DNA of 64,000 nt from Saccharospirillum sp. Its GTDB lineage: Bacteria > Pseudomonadota > Gammaproteobacteria > Pseudomonadales > Natronospirillaceae. Shown piece by piece: positions 17,753-26,612 of this stretch. The notes beneath the pieces are model-generated. The model searched no databases. It saw nothing but the letters and a program-made list of their open reading frames with translations, and was not told where the DNA came from. How positions within the stretch are numbered: position 1 is the stretch's first letter; each line of letters begins with the position of its first letter. The translations under genes were made by a program, and so were the position numbers. The stretch spans positions 868,001-932,000 of the forward strand of contig JAGYIL010000001.1 of NCBI GenBank assembly GCA_018402545.1, in the 5' to 3' direction.

Positions 17753-18128
17753 TTCACCCAAAAGATGGCATCTCCGCTCGTTCGCTGTTTGAGTCTAGCA
17801 ATAACCGTGCGCATAGTTCTGTCACATTGAACATCTTGTTTTTGATTTGCAGCGTCGTTGTTGAAGTCGGTGTCCCTGAGCAGAGCACTCTGGCCTCTGA
17901 AATCGTCAACCATCCACGTGGCCGTCTGGCAAGATGATACAGGCTGTAGTTTGCTGTTCATGGTCTGAATTTGATGATTGCGTCACATTCTAGGGGAACA
18001 GAAGTCAAATGTAACGACAGTCCGTTGAATGAAAGGGGGCTGTCGTCAATTTCGCGGCGGGTGAAAGTTCGGTAGGTGACGTAAAGTGTCAATTATTTGC
18101 TGCGCGGGTCGCTGCCGCGCGCAGCAGG
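17753..18128. other. Intergenic region upstream of the MSHA operon
   Basis: About 375 bp with no convincing gene; a 70-codon reading frame over 17749-17961 has no ribosome site or recognisable protein. It must hold the msh promoter, reading leftward, but no clear -35/-10 pair stands out. A 7-bp inverted repeat (ACGACAG at 18014-18020 with 18040-18046) and the trmL hairpin at its right end are the only structures seen. Confidence 0.5.
18099..18125 (-). terminator. Candidate hairpin downstream of trmL
   Basis: An 8-bp perfect GC-rich stem (GCTGCGCG at 18099-18106 with 18118-18125) lies 4 bp beyond the trmL stop. In the transcribed direction it is followed by AAATAATTG, so there is no proper U tract. 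It is a weak terminator candidate. Confidence 0.35.
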
Positions 18129-18593
18129 TCATCGACCCCCCGCAAACCCCTGCTGACGCCAGGCTTCATAACTGACCAGAGCCACGGCGTTGGACAGGTT
18201 CATGCTCCGGTTGTTGGGCAGCATGGGAATGCGCAAGCAGTGCTCGGCAGGCAGCGCCTCGCGAATACTGGCGGGCAGTCCGGCCGTCTCGGAGCCAAAC
18301 AGTAATACGTCGCCCGGTTCAAAGCGGACGTCGGCGTAGTTGCGATGGCCCTTGGTGGTGAAAGCGTAGAGGCGTCGCTCACCCATGGCTTCAACAAAGG
18401 CGGCATAATCGGGGTAGCGGAACAGGCGGGCCAGATCCTGATAATCGAGCCCGGCCCGGCGCAGCTTCTTCTCCTCGAAATCAAACCCCAGGGGTTCAAT
18501 TAAATGCAACTGGCAACCGTTGTTGGCAACCAGGCGCATGATGTTGCCGGTGTTGGGGGCGATCTGGGGTTCGTGCAGGGCGATGTGAAACAC
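18129..18593 (-). CDS. trmL: tRNA (cytidine(34)-2'-O)-methyltransferase TrmL
   Basis: A 154-residue SPOUT-family methyltransferase matching TrmL along its length: an N-terminal [18 protein letters not shown], the HLIEPLGF and RRAGLDY segments, then the knotted SAM-binding C terminus with [10 protein letters not shown] and [18 protein letters not shown]. It methylates the wobble ribose of tRNA-Leu isoacceptors with SAM, acting as a dimer in the cytoplasm. The start is GTG after GGATG. It follows ubiI by 27 bp and may be cotranscribed with ubiH-ubiI. Confidence 0.95.
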   Translation of the reverse strand: MFHIALHEPQIAPNTGNIMRLVANNGCQLHLIEPLGFDFEEKKLRRAGLDYQDLARLFRYPDYAAFVEAMGERRLYAFTTKGHRNYADVRFEPGDVLLFGSETAGLPASIREALPAEHCLRIPMLPNNRSMNLSNAVALVSYEAWRQQGFAGGR

Positions 18594-18620
18594 GGTGCAT
18601 CCTGTTAGGTTGGGAGAGAA

Positions 18621-19835
18621 CTACTGTGGTTTTGCTCGACCCAGAGCGGTACTGATCAGCGGGCGTTTTGCCAGGGGGAGCCGGTCTAACTGGCTCATGC
18701 CCCAGTTGCGGCTCAGGACCGCCAGCGGATGGTCGCTGCCGAACAGTCGCTTGAACCCTTCCATAGCCGCCATGGCGGCCAGGTTGTGACCCTGGCGCTG
18801 GCGCTGATAGCGGCGCAGTGTGCGCTCACTGCCCGGGTCTTCGCCACGCTGATGCGCCCGGTGCCATTCGGCGGCCAGCGTTGCGGCATCCTGAAAACCC
18901 AGGTTGACCCCTTGGCCTGCCAGTGGGTGCAACGCATGAGCCGCATCACCAACCAGAACCAGCCTCGGGGCAATGTACGCTTTACTGTGCATCTGCTGCA
19001 GCGGAAAGCTGAACCGCGGATCGCAGTCGGTCAGTTCGCCCAGGGTGTGTTCGAAAGCGCGGTTCAGGGCTGTTAGAAAGTCGGCCTTGGGCAGGTCGAG
19101 CAGCGCCTGAACAGCCTTGTTGTCGACCGACCAGACAATGGAGCTGGCCTGCTGGTCGCCGGTTTCATCCTGCAACGGCAAGAACGCCAGTGGCCCGGTG
19201 TCCAGAAACACCTGGTGGGCCACCCCGCGATGCGGTTGCTGGTGGCGCACTGTGGTTACGATGGCCTGTTGCTGGTAGTCCCATTCCCGGGTTGCCATGC
19301 CGGCGTCGCGCCGTATCTTCGAGAAGCGACCGTCACAGGCCGCGAGCACCGAGGCTGTGACGGTACTGTCATCGCTCAGTGTCGCCAGAACCTGGTGCGT
19401 CTGTTGACTCCAGTGTTGCACCGTCCGACCCGCGACGAGAGTCAGGCCCGGGGTGTTCTCTGCCTGGTGCCACAAGGCACTGACCAGCCAGCGGTTTTCA
19501 ACGATGTGACCCAGATCGTCGGCCTGAACTTCATCGGCATGAAAGCCAATGCGACCCTGCCCCTGGCCATCCCAGACCTTCATTTCCCGGTAGGGGCAGG
19601 CGCGGCCAGCCGGCAGGTGCTGCCAGACGCCCAGGCCGGTCAGCCAGTCCTGACTTTGCCGGCTGATGGCGCTGACCCGGGGTGAATACACCCCCGCGAT
19701 CGCGGTTTCGGGGTCGGGCAGGTCCTGCTCCACCACCAGAACGCTCAGGCCCCGGCGGGCACTGTCGATCGCCAATGCCAGGCCGACCATGCCGCCGCCG
19801 ACAATCAACAGGTCGTGCGAAGCTTGGGTGATCAT
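18621..19835 (-). CDS. ubiI: Ubiquinone biosynthesis FAD hydroxylase UbiI (VisC)
   Basis: A 404-residue class A flavin monooxygenase. The FAD dinucleotide fold is DLLIVGGGMVGLALA (residues 8-22), the conserved RVSAISRQSQDWLTGLGVWQ and DDLGHIVENRWLVSALW segments are typical of UbiI, and the second FAD motif is LVGDAAHALHPLAGQGVN near residues 295-312. It hydroxylates C5 of the ubiquinone ring precursor. ATG/TGA overlap with ubiH upstream shows translational coupling. Assignment as UbiI rather than UbiF rests on gene order and these segments. Confidence 0.9.
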   Translation of the reverse strand: MITQASHDLLIVGGGMVGLALAIDSARRGLSVLVVEQDLPDPETAIAGVYSPRVSAISRQSQDWLTGLGVWQHLPAGRACPYREMKVWDGQGQGRIGFHADEVQADDLGHIVENRWLVSALWHQAENTPGLTLVAGRTVQHWSQQTHQVLATLSDDSTVTASVLAACDGRFSKIRRDAGMATREWDYQQQAIVTTVRHQQPHRGVAHQVFLDTGPLAFLPLQDETGDQQASSIVWSVDNKAVQALLDLPKADFLTALNRAFEHTLGELTDCDPRFSFPLQQMHSKAYIAPRLVLVGDAAHALHPLAGQGVNLGFQDAATLAAEWHRAHQRGEDPGSERTLRRYQRQRQGHNLAAMAAMEGFKRLFGSDHPLAVLSRNWGMSQLDRLPLAKRPLISTALGRAKPQ

Positions 19836-21076
19836 CAGTTCAGTCCTTCTGTGGACGGGTTCAAGTCAGGGCGGGGCAGGGGCGCGCCTTGTAACAAACC
19901 CATGCTGGCGAGTGCGAAGCTACGTCCAAGCCTGGGGTGGCGATCCAGTGTATTCAGGCCGAGTGAGCGACCGAGCTGTAACCAGGGTCGCTCTGACCCG
20001 AAGCTACGTACCAGGGTATCGGAAAATCCGGCGGTGATGGCCTGATCGGCCTGAATCGACGCTGCCAGGGTGCGCAGCGGAGTGATGGCCCCGGCGTCTT
20101 CGCCCTGTATCAGTTGCTGGTTGAGTAAGGTGGCGGTGCGCATAACGCTGCGTAAGGCGAGGTTGAAGCCCTGACCGGCAACCGGATGCAGCGTTGCGGC
20201 GGCATTGCCCAGTACCAGCAACCGGTGCCGGACCAGCTCGGTGGCGGTGCGCCGTTGCAGCGGGTAGCCAGTCAGTGGGCCGAGTTCCGTAATGCGCCCG
20301 AGTCGTTGCCCGAAGCGCTGGTTGAGCAGCGCCAGTCTTTCACGCTCAGTCAGTGCCTGAAACCGCTTTTCCAGCCGTGATGGCACGGTCCAGACCAGGG
20401 CTGAGTAGTCACCGAAGGGCAGCATTGCTATCGGGCCGGTATCGGTGAAGCGCTCGAAGGCCCGGCCCGCGTGAGGCTGCTCGGTTCGGGCGGTGGCAAT
20501 CACGGCGCGCGCCTGATAGTCACGCACTTCGTGCCCAATGCCCAGTTGCCCGGTCAACGGCGAGCGTCCGCCATCGCACAGGATAACCAGGCGAGCTGCC
20601 AGGCTGTCGCCGTTGTCGAGATGCAGGCTGCTTTCAGCCTGCCCCGGTATCAGGGACTGCACCCGGGTGCCAAAACGCCAGTCGATGCCAGGCAGGGACT
20701 GAACCCCCTGCCACAGTATTTGCCCCAGGGCGACATTGCCGATCACCTGGCCGAACGCGCCTTCGGGGTGATCGGCAGCGTCCATTACCTGATATCCGGC
20801 ATGGCCTTTGTCGCTGACTTCAATCCAGCGAATGGCGCTGGCGTAACGGTCAAGTGGCTCACCCAGGCCCAGTCGATGCAAGGCCAGGCAGGAATAGGCG
20901 GCCAGTGCGGTGGCGCGGTCGTCGAAGCTGGGGGATTGCGGCGCCTGGTCGGTCGGGGTGGGGGCGGGGTCGATCACCACCAGGCGGGCACCGGCATCGA
21001 GTGCCGGTTGCAACGCACGTACCAGGGTCAGGCCGACCAGGCCACCACCGACGATTGCGATATCAAAGGGTTTCAT
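19835..21076 (-). CDS. ubiH: 2-octaprenyl-6-methoxyphenol hydroxylase UbiH
   Basis: A 413-residue flavin monooxygenase of ubiquinone synthesis. The FAD motif is IAIVGGGLVGLTLV (residues 6-19), followed by DDRATALAAYSCLALHRLG, VSDKGHAG, and GRAFERFTDTGPIAMLP, which match UbiH specifically. The second FAD motif is GNAAATLHPVAGQGFNLA. It hydroxylates C1 of the 2-octaprenyl-6-methoxyphenol ring. It is the first gene of the ubiH-ubiI pair; the pepP gene often found upstream is replaced here by the end of a sugar ABC operon on the same strand, 77 bp away. Confidence 0.93.
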   Translation of the reverse strand: MKPFDIAIVGGGLVGLTLVRALQPALDAGARLVVIDPAPTPTDQAPQSPSFDDRATALAAYSCLALHRLGLGEPLDRYASAIRWIEVSDKGHAGYQVMDAADHPEGAFGQVIGNVALGQILWQGVQSLPGIDWRFGTRVQSLIPGQAESSLHLDNGDSLAARLVILCDGGRSPLTGQLGIGHEVRDYQARAVIATARTEQPHAGRAFERFTDTGPIAMLPFGDYSALVWTVPSRLEKRFQALTERERLALLNQRFGQRLGRITELGPLTGYPLQRRTATELVRHRLLVLGNAAATLHPVAGQGFNLALRSVMRTATLLNQQLIQGEDAGAITPLRTLAASIQADQAITAGFSDTLVRSFGSERPWLQLGRSLGLNTLDRHPRLGRSFALASMGLLQGAPLPRPDLNPSTEGLN

Positions 21077-21153
21077 AGCGAAGCGGCCTTACAACAGAGG
21101 CCGCTGATAATAACAGGGGTGATCGGGCCGGTCATCGGTCACCTTGCGGGAAT

Positions 21154-21999
21154 CTACTTCACGGCCCCAGATGTTAGCCCGCTGATCAACTGCTGCGAGA
21201 AGAAGACATAGAGCACTAGAATCGGCAGCACCGCCAGCGACAGCGCCGCGAGCACTGAATTCCAGTCGGTTGCATACTGGCCAATGAATTGTTGCACGCC
21301 CAGTTGAATCGTTTTGGTGGCATCACCCGGTGCCAGAATCAGCGGGAACCAGAGGTCATTCCACATCGGTACCATGGTGAAGACTGCCACCGTGGCCACG
21401 GCGGGTCGTACCAGCGGCAGAATGATCTGAAAAAACAGACGAATCTCGGTGATGCCGTCGCACCGCGCTGCCTCTTTCAGTTCGTTGGGCACCTGGCCGA
21501 TGAACTCGGTCAGGATGAAAATCGCCAGCGGCAAGCCCATGGCGGTGTAGACCAGTATCAGCGCCAGGTGGGTGTTCACCAGGTTCAGGCTCACCATGGT
21601 CTCCAGAATGCTGACCGTCCCGAGCCGAATCGGCACCATGATGCCCATGGCTAGAAACAGTGCCAGCAGCCGGTTGCCCCGGAACCGATATTCGCTCAGG
21701 GCCCAGGCGGCCATGGCACCGAACAGCAGTACCAGAAACAGCGGAATCACCGTCACCAGCAAGCTGTTACCGAAGTACAGCAGGATGTCCGACTCCTGCA
21801 AAACCTTGGCATAGCCGACCAGGGTAAAACTGCCGGTATCTGGCAGTGAGAGCGGGTCGTTGAAAATCGCGGATCTTGATTTAAAAGAGTTGATGATGAC
21901 CAGCACAATGGGAAACAGCGCAATCAGCGTGTAGCCCAGCAGAGCCAGATGAACCAGGCCCATCCGGGCCTTTTGCTGATACTGAAATGAGGGTGTCAT
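21154..21999 (-). CDS. Carbohydrate ABC transporter permease (MalG family)
   Basis: A 281-residue inner-membrane permease with six helices and the EAA loop EAARCDGITEIRLFFQIILP near residues 186-205, the contact site for the ATPase. The final segment (FFSQQLISGLTSGAVK) is the usual MalG-family C terminus. It lies 10 bp after the MalF-type partner gene. No ATP-binding subunit gene is present in the window, so the importer must use an ATPase encoded elsewhere, as is known for some CUT1 sugar importers. Sugar unknown. Confidence 0.92.
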   Translation of the reverse strand: MTPSFQYQQKARMGLVHLALLGYTLIALFPIVLVIINSFKSRSAIFNDPLSLPDTGSFTLVGYAKVLQESDILLYFGNSLLVTVIPLFLVLLFGAMAAWALSEYRFRGNRLLALFLAMGIMVPIRLGTVSILETMVSLNLVNTHLALILVYTAMGLPLAIFILTEFIGQVPNELKEAARCDGITEIRLFFQIILPLVRPAVATVAVFTMVPMWNDLWFPLILAPGDATKTIQLGVQQFIGQYATDWNSVLAALSLAVLPILVLYVFFSQQLISGLTSGAVK

Positions 22000-22009
22000 G
22001 CGCGGTTCC

Positions 22010-22924
22010 TTATAACTGATAGCGTGTCAGGCGGCGTTGAACGAGGTAAAAATAAGCCATCACTCCGGTCAAAATAACCAGGAACATCATGGTGGCAACG
22101 GTCGCCCCCATGGTGGCGCTGCCCAGTTGCGACTGGTAGCCGAAGAAGGTTCGATAGAAAAAGGTACCCATGATGTCGGTGGAATAATCCGGCCCTGCCA
22201 GAGCGCCTTTAACGGCATAGACCAGCTCGAAGGTATTGAAGTTCCCGACAAAGGTCAGAATGGTGACCAGGCCCAGGGTGGGCAGAATAAGCGGCACTTT
22301 GATGCGCCAGAAAATTCGAAAGGGTGAGGCCCCGTCGACTTTGGCGGCTTCCAGTAATTCATCCGGAATTGATAACAGGCTGGCGTAAATCAGCATCATG
22401 GGAATGCCAATGAATTGCCAGACCGAGATTAATGACAGGGTAATCAGTGCGGAGCTTTCCTTGCCGAGCCAGGCATCAAAGTACTGTCCCAGGCCGAGCG
22501 CGTATAAAAAGTTCTCCGAAACACCCCACAAAGGGCTCAGAATCAATTGCCAGATAAACCCGATAATGACGACGGACAGCAGTGTCGGCAGGAAAATCAG
22601 TGTGCGGTAGGTGCGGGCACCGCGCAGACCTTTCAGACTCAGCAGCGCGGCCAGACCCAGGCCAATGGGGTTCTGAACCAGCAAGTGAATCAGGAAGAAC
22701 TGGGTGTTGTTCCACATGGCATTCCAGAATGCCTCTGACCAGACCGCGTTGCCCAGCAACGTTACGAAGTTACTGAGACCGGCGAAACTGCGTTCACCGC
22801 TCTCGCTGTCGGTAAAGAAACTCAGTCGAAGCGTGTCGAGCAGCGGGTAGGCACTGAAGACGGTATAGATGATGACCGCCGGTGCCAGAAAGAAAATCAG
22901 GTGCCAGGGAAATGCGCGTTGCAT
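22010..22924 (-). CDS. Carbohydrate ABC transporter permease (MalF family)
   Basis: A 304-residue permease with about six helices and the EAA motif EAAKVDGASPFRIFWRIKVP near residues 203-222. The short N terminus, without MalF's large periplasmic insert, is typical of oligosaccharide CUT1 systems. It is separated from the upstream binding-protein gene by 129 bp containing a terminator-like hairpin. The substrate is presumably a sugar, given its binding protein and the glycosidases elsewhere in the window. Confidence 0.92.
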   Translation of the reverse strand: MQRAFPWHLIFFLAPAVIIYTVFSAYPLLDTLRLSFFTDSESGERSFAGLSNFVTLLGNAVWSEAFWNAMWNNTQFFLIHLLVQNPIGLGLAALLSLKGLRGARTYRTLIFLPTLLSVVIIGFIWQLILSPLWGVSENFLYALGLGQYFDAWLGKESSALITLSLISVWQFIGIPMMLIYASLLSIPDELLEAAKVDGASPFRIFWRIKVPLILPTLGLVTILTFVGNFNTFELVYAVKGALAGPDYSTDIMGTFFYRTFFGYQSQLGSATMGATVATMMFLVILTGVMAYFYLVQRRLTRYQL

Positions 22925-23004
22925 GAGTGCTAACCTCGGTGTGTATCATGAACCCTATCGAAGACGTAGGCCGGTGCCGGACCGGTGAAGTCAGAGCGGT
23001 TTTT

Positions 23005-23041
23005 AAAAAAGGAGAGCGCCCCTGATGAACAGGGCGCCCTC
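23005..23041 (-). terminator. Intra-operon hairpin between the sugar-binding protein and permease genes
   Basis: In the transcribed direction a GC-rich stem (about 9-11 bp, one bulge; 23031-23041 pairing with 23014-23024) is followed by CTCC and six T (23010-23005). It lies 13 bp beyond the stop of the binding-protein gene and 80 bp before the permease start. It is a good intrinsic terminator/attenuator that would let most transcripts stop after the binding-protein gene, giving excess binding protein over permease. Confidence 0.75.
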
Positions 23042-23053
23042 AAAACAGCCCGA

Positions 23054-24307
23054 TTACTCGGACTTAGGTTCATACCATTGGGCAAAGCCACTCTGGATGC
23101 GCTGTGCCGCTTCTTCCGGTGTGATGTCACCGTTCAGAACCTGGCTGCTGACAATCCACAGTTCCTGTTCCATGTTGGGCGTACCGCGATTCATGACCTG
23201 GGCATTCAGTCGAATGGTTGAGTCGCACTCGTCGCGCCAGCTGATCATTTCAGCGGCCACCGGATCATTGACCTCAACCGGATGGGTCGACAGCGAGAAG
23301 AACCCGGTTACCTCGTTGGTGAACAGGTCGGCAAAGTCAGCACTGGCGACCCAGTTCAGAAAGGTTTTCGCCGCTTCCGGGTTGGCGGAAGCCGGGTTGA
23401 TGCCTATGCCCATGTCGGTGTGATCGGAGATATGGCACTGGTCGCCGGCCTCGGCCACGGGCGGTTTGAAGGCACCGAATTCGAAGCTCGCCTGATCGTT
23501 AAAATAGGAGGTGTCCCAACTGCCGGTGGGGTAAATGGCGGCTCGCCCGAGTGCGAACAGATTCTGTGAATCACCATAGGTCTGCGACGGGTAACCGCGT
23601 CCCATGTAGTCGCTCCAGCGTGCCATTTCTTCCCAGGCGGCTACGTAGGGTGCATCGGTGAAAGCTGCCTCGCCGTTGATCAGCGCCAGTCGCCCTGCTT
23701 CACCTTGCCAGAAGTTGGGGCCAATGTTGGTAAAGACGATCTGGTTGGCTTCCCACTGATCGTTGGTGCCCAGAGCGAGGGGGGTGTAACGGGATTCTGA
23801 CTTGACGGTCTCCAGTACGGCGTGGAACTCATCGAGCGTTTCTGGCGGGTCAAGATTCAACTCGCTGAAAATTTCTTTGTTGTAGAAAAAGCCATGAATT
23901 ACAGACGCCATCGGCAGGCAAAAGGCCGTGGCGCCGTCATCGGTACTCCAGGCGCGTTTGGCAAAGTCCTGATAATGATCCAGCCCCGGCAGATCGTCGA
24001 GCGCCATTAAATGCCCCTGGCGGTACAGGTTCAGAGAAACATCAAAGGGGCGACAGGTGACCAGATCACCAGCGGTGCCAGCTTGCATGCGAGCGTTCAG
24101 TGATGAGTCGTACTCGGTGGGCGATGTCGGGTTGAACCGGACCTCGATATCCGGATGTTGCTGGTTGAACGCCGGTATCAGTATGTTTTGCCAAAGGTCC
24201 TTGTCGTCGACTCGCCAGCTTTCGATGGTCAGCGTCTGGGCTTCGACGGCAAGGCTTGCAGTCATTAGCGCCGCGGTCAGCGACAGGGTGGGTTTTAACG
24301 ACAGCAT
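23054..24307 (-). CDS. Sugar ABC transporter substrate-binding protein
   Basis: A 417-residue family 1 solute-binding protein with a signal peptide (cleavage near VEAQT, residue 23). LTIESWRVDDKDLWQ starts the mature fold, and AIYPTGSWDTSYFND near residues 253-267 is the conserved region of CUT1 sugar-binding proteins. It captures an oligosaccharide in the periplasm for the two permeases encoded downstream. AGAGGAAG lies just before ATG 24307. The gene is transcribed away from the binding protein/two-component operon. A beta-glucoside or malto-oligosaccharide ligand is only a guess. Confidence 0.92.
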   Translation of the reverse strand: MLSLKPTLSLTAALMTASLAVEAQTLTIESWRVDDKDLWQNILIPAFNQQHPDIEVRFNPTSPTEYDSSLNARMQAGTAGDLVTCRPFDVSLNLYRQGHLMALDDLPGLDHYQDFAKRAWSTDDGATAFCLPMASVIHGFFYNKEIFSELNLDPPETLDEFHAVLETVKSESRYTPLALGTNDQWEANQIVFTNIGPNFWQGEAGRLALINGEAAFTDAPYVAAWEEMARWSDYMGRGYPSQTYGDSQNLFALGRAAIYPTGSWDTSYFNDQASFEFGAFKPPVAEAGDQCHISDHTDMGIGINPASANPEAAKTFLNWVASADFADLFTNEVTGFFSLSTHPVEVNDPVAAEMISWRDECDSTIRLNAQVMNRGTPNMEQELWIVSSQVLNGDITPEEAAQRIQSGFAQWYEPKSE

Positions 24308-24591
24308 GGTGCTTCCTCTTCTTGTTGGAATTGAGCGGTTCGCTGGAGTACTGAATCCAGTAACACGACCTTATGACGAAAGGGCGTCTTACCGGAAACC
24401 GGCCTCTGACTGTCGGGTAAGGTTCGCAGGCGCAGACTAACGAATTGATTTACAGGTGGTTTTTAACAAAGGTATGCAAACAGCTGTCCTTTCCGAAGCT
24501 TGCAATGCAGCCCGAATGGCAGAATGTGAAAGGTGCAGGTAAGAATTTGATAGAAAAAATGGCAGCAGAGTAAGGTAAGATTCAGTCGGGT
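24308..24591. promoter_or_regulatory. Divergent regulatory region of the sugar transporter and sensor operons
   Basis: A 284-bp gap between divergent transcription units that must hold both promoters. Three similar direct motifs GGTAAG followed by A/G and T-rich bases occur at 24416-24424, 24538-24546 and 24574-24582; the last two are 36 bp apart. CTTACC at 24388-24393 is an inverted copy facing the first. They are candidate sites for the response regulator encoded at 25860, but no experimental consensus is known to me. Confidence 0.4.
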
Positions 24592-25863
24592 TTGAACAGA
24601 ATAATAATGATGACTGATCCCAGGGTAACTCTGGCGCCTGCTGTGATGTGGATAACCTTGATCGCCATGCCGACCTGCGCATACGCGATGCAATCCCTGG
24701 AAGTTCTGCACTGGTGGACATCCAGCGGTGAACAGCAATCGGCGGCGGTGCTTAAAGAACGGCTGGCAGACCGCAATCTGCGCTGGGTCGATTACCCGGT
24801 ACGCGGAGGCGGGGGTGATTCAGCCATGGCGGTATTGAAAGCCCGGGTGATTGACCGCTCGCCACCCGGTGCTGCCCAGATCATAGGGCCGGATATCCAG
24901 CATTGGGCGCAGCTGGGTTTTCTGAGCCCGCTGCACCATGCGCAACTGGAAGACAGGTCGTTGTTTTATCCGGTCGTCAATGAATTGATTCGGGTGCAGG
25001 GGCAGACCGTGGCCATTCCATTGAGCATTCATCGCATAAACTGGATGTGGCTGAACCCCTCGGTGTTCGAACAACTCGACATTCCATTACCAACCACCTG
25101 GAGTCAGCTGGAATCGTCAGCACCGGTATTGCGTGCTGCGGGCATCATTCCCCTGGCGCATGGCAATGAACCCTGGCAGAACGCTACGCTGTTCGAAATC
25201 GTGTTGCTGAGCCAGGCGGGCGCGAGTTTTTATCGTCAGTATTTTATCGACCGGGATGAGTCTGCGCTGACCGATCCCTCGGTCGTTGCCGCCTTTGAGC
25301 AGTTGCGCACTCTGAAATCGCTGATGGACCCGCACATCAATCAGCGTGAATGGCAGCAAGCCAGTCGACTGGTTGCAGACGGGGAGGCCGCTGTGCAGAT
25401 TATGGGCGATTGGGTAAAGGGCGAATTCAGCGCCTGGGGTCTGGTTCCGGGAGAGGACTATTTGTGCCTGCCGGTTCCCGGCACCAATGAACAGCACCTG
25501 TACAGCATCGATACCTTTGTGATGTTTCTCGATGAACCCAATGCCGTGCCGATGCCCACCTTTATCGATACGCTGTTGTCTCCCGACTTGCAGCGTGACT
25601 TCAGCCTTGCCAAGGGAACCATCCCGGCCCGAAAAGACTTGCCGGTAACCGCCTTCGATGATTGTTCGCGGGCCTCTCATCATGTGTTTGGCCAGGCCAG
25701 TCAAAGCGGCATGCTGGCACCCAGCATTGCCCATTCAATGGCGATGTCTCCGGAGTCGGAAGATGCCGTTTTCGAGATTGTGCATCGCTTTTTTAACGAC
25801 GAGCGGATGACGCCCGAGTTGGCGGCAATTCAACTGGCTCAGACGCTGAGAGCACTGAAATGA
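24592..25863 (+). CDS. Sugar-binding-protein-like sensor component, coupled to a two-component system
   Basis: A family 1 solute-binding protein (423 residues if TTG 24592 is the start; 418 from ATG 24607) with a signal peptide ending near CAYAMQ. The mature start LEVLHWWTSSGEQQ, and later GDWVKGEFSAWGLVPGEDY, match glucose/mannose-type binding proteins. No permease follows it. Instead its TGA overlaps the ATG of a response regulator, which overlaps a histidine kinase, giving a three-gene coupled operon. I infer that it presents a bound sugar to the kinase sensor domain rather than serving transport. It could alternatively supply the divergent permeases. Confidence 0.85.
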   Translation: MNRIIMMTDPRVTLAPAVMWITLIAMPTCAYAMQSLEVLHWWTSSGEQQSAAVLKERLADRNLRWVDYPVRGGGGDSAMAVLKARVIDRSPPGAAQIIGPDIQHWAQLGFLSPLHHAQLEDRSLFYPVVNELIRVQGQTVAIPLSIHRINWMWLNPSVFEQLDIPLPTTWSQLESSAPVLRAAGIIPLAHGNEPWQNATLFEIVLLSQAGASFYRQYFIDRDESALTDPSVVAAFEQLRTLKSLMDPHINQREWQQASRLVADGEAAVQIMGDWVKGEFSAWGLVPGEDYLCLPVPGTNEQHLYSIDTFVMFLDEPNAVPMPTFIDTLLSPDLQRDFSLAKGTIPARKDLPVTAFDDCSRASHHVFGQASQSGMLAPSIAHSMAMSPESEDAVFEIVHRFFNDERMTPELAAIQLAQTLRALK

Positions 25864-26612
25864 AAACACCCAAACACATTTACGTGGTGGATGACGACCA
25901 CAAGATTCGCGAGTTGCTGAAGACCTATCTCGAAAAGAACAATTATCAGGTCTACGCCGCTGCCGACGGCGAAACCTTTCTGGCTGAATTCGAATCCCGA
26001 AGCCGGGAGGTTTCTCTGGTAGTGCTCGATATCATGCTGCCGGGGCAGGATGGATTCAGCGTTTGCCAGAAGCTGCGAGCTGTGTCCGATGTGCCGATCA
26101 TCATGCTGACGGCCAATGCGGAGGAAACCGACCGCGTGGTTGGCCTTGAAATGGGCGCGGACGATTACATTGCCAAGCCCTTCAGCCCGCGAGAATTGCT
26201 GGCGCGAATCAAGGCGATTCACCGGCGCTACGAGCCGGCCCAGCCAGTCGGTGATGGCGGGCGTTTTTACCGGTTTCGCCACTATCTGCTGGATTCGCTC
26301 GAACGCACCTTGCAACTGCCTACTGGACACACCATCACGCTCGGTGCGGCTGAATACCAGATGCTTGTTCTGTTTCTGGACCAGGCCGGTAATGTCTTGT
26401 CGCGCAGCTTTCTGATGAAAGCGACCCGGGGGCGAGACCTTGGCCCGCTGGATCGCTATCTGGATGTCCAGATCAGCCGGCTGCGAACCTGCCTGGGCGA
26501 TACCGGCCGGAGCGGTCAGCTTATTCAAACGGTGCGCAACCAGGGCTATGTGTTCACCGCTGAAGTTGAACGATTGAACCAGCGGCCGCAAGAACCGGAG
26601 GTTTCACAGTGA
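25860..26612 (+). CDS. OmpR-family response regulator
   Basis: A 250-residue regulator. The receiver domain (about 5-122) has the acidic pair DDD at 11-13, phosphoacceptor Asp57 in VLDIMLPGQDG, a conserved Thr in IIMLTANAEE and Lys in YIAKPF. The DNA-binding winged helix (about 140-238) ends with RTCLGDTGRSGQLIQTVRNQ and GYVF, typical of OmpR/PhoB. It overlaps its neighbours by 4 bp on both sides (ATGA before, GTGA after). It resembles GltR-type regulators that control glucose uptake in Pseudomonas, and the divergent ABC operon is the natural target. Confidence 0.93.
   Translation: MKTPKHIYVVDDDHKIRELLKTYLEKNNYQVYAAADGETFLAEFESRSREVSLVVLDIMLPGQDGFSVCQKLRAVSDVPIIMLTANAEETDRVVGLEMGADDYIAKPFSPRELLARIKAIHRRYEPAQPVGDGGRFYRFRHYLLDSLERTLQLPTGHTITLGAAEYQMLVLFLDQAGNVLSRSFLMKATRGRDLGPLDRYLDVQISRLRTCLGDTGRSGQLIQTVRNQGYVFTAEVERLNQRPQEPEVSQ

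Noticed and set aside
17749-17961. 70-codon minus-strand frame upstream of mshI
   Set aside because: No ribosome site and no recognisable protein; overlaps the expected promoter region and the mshI start.
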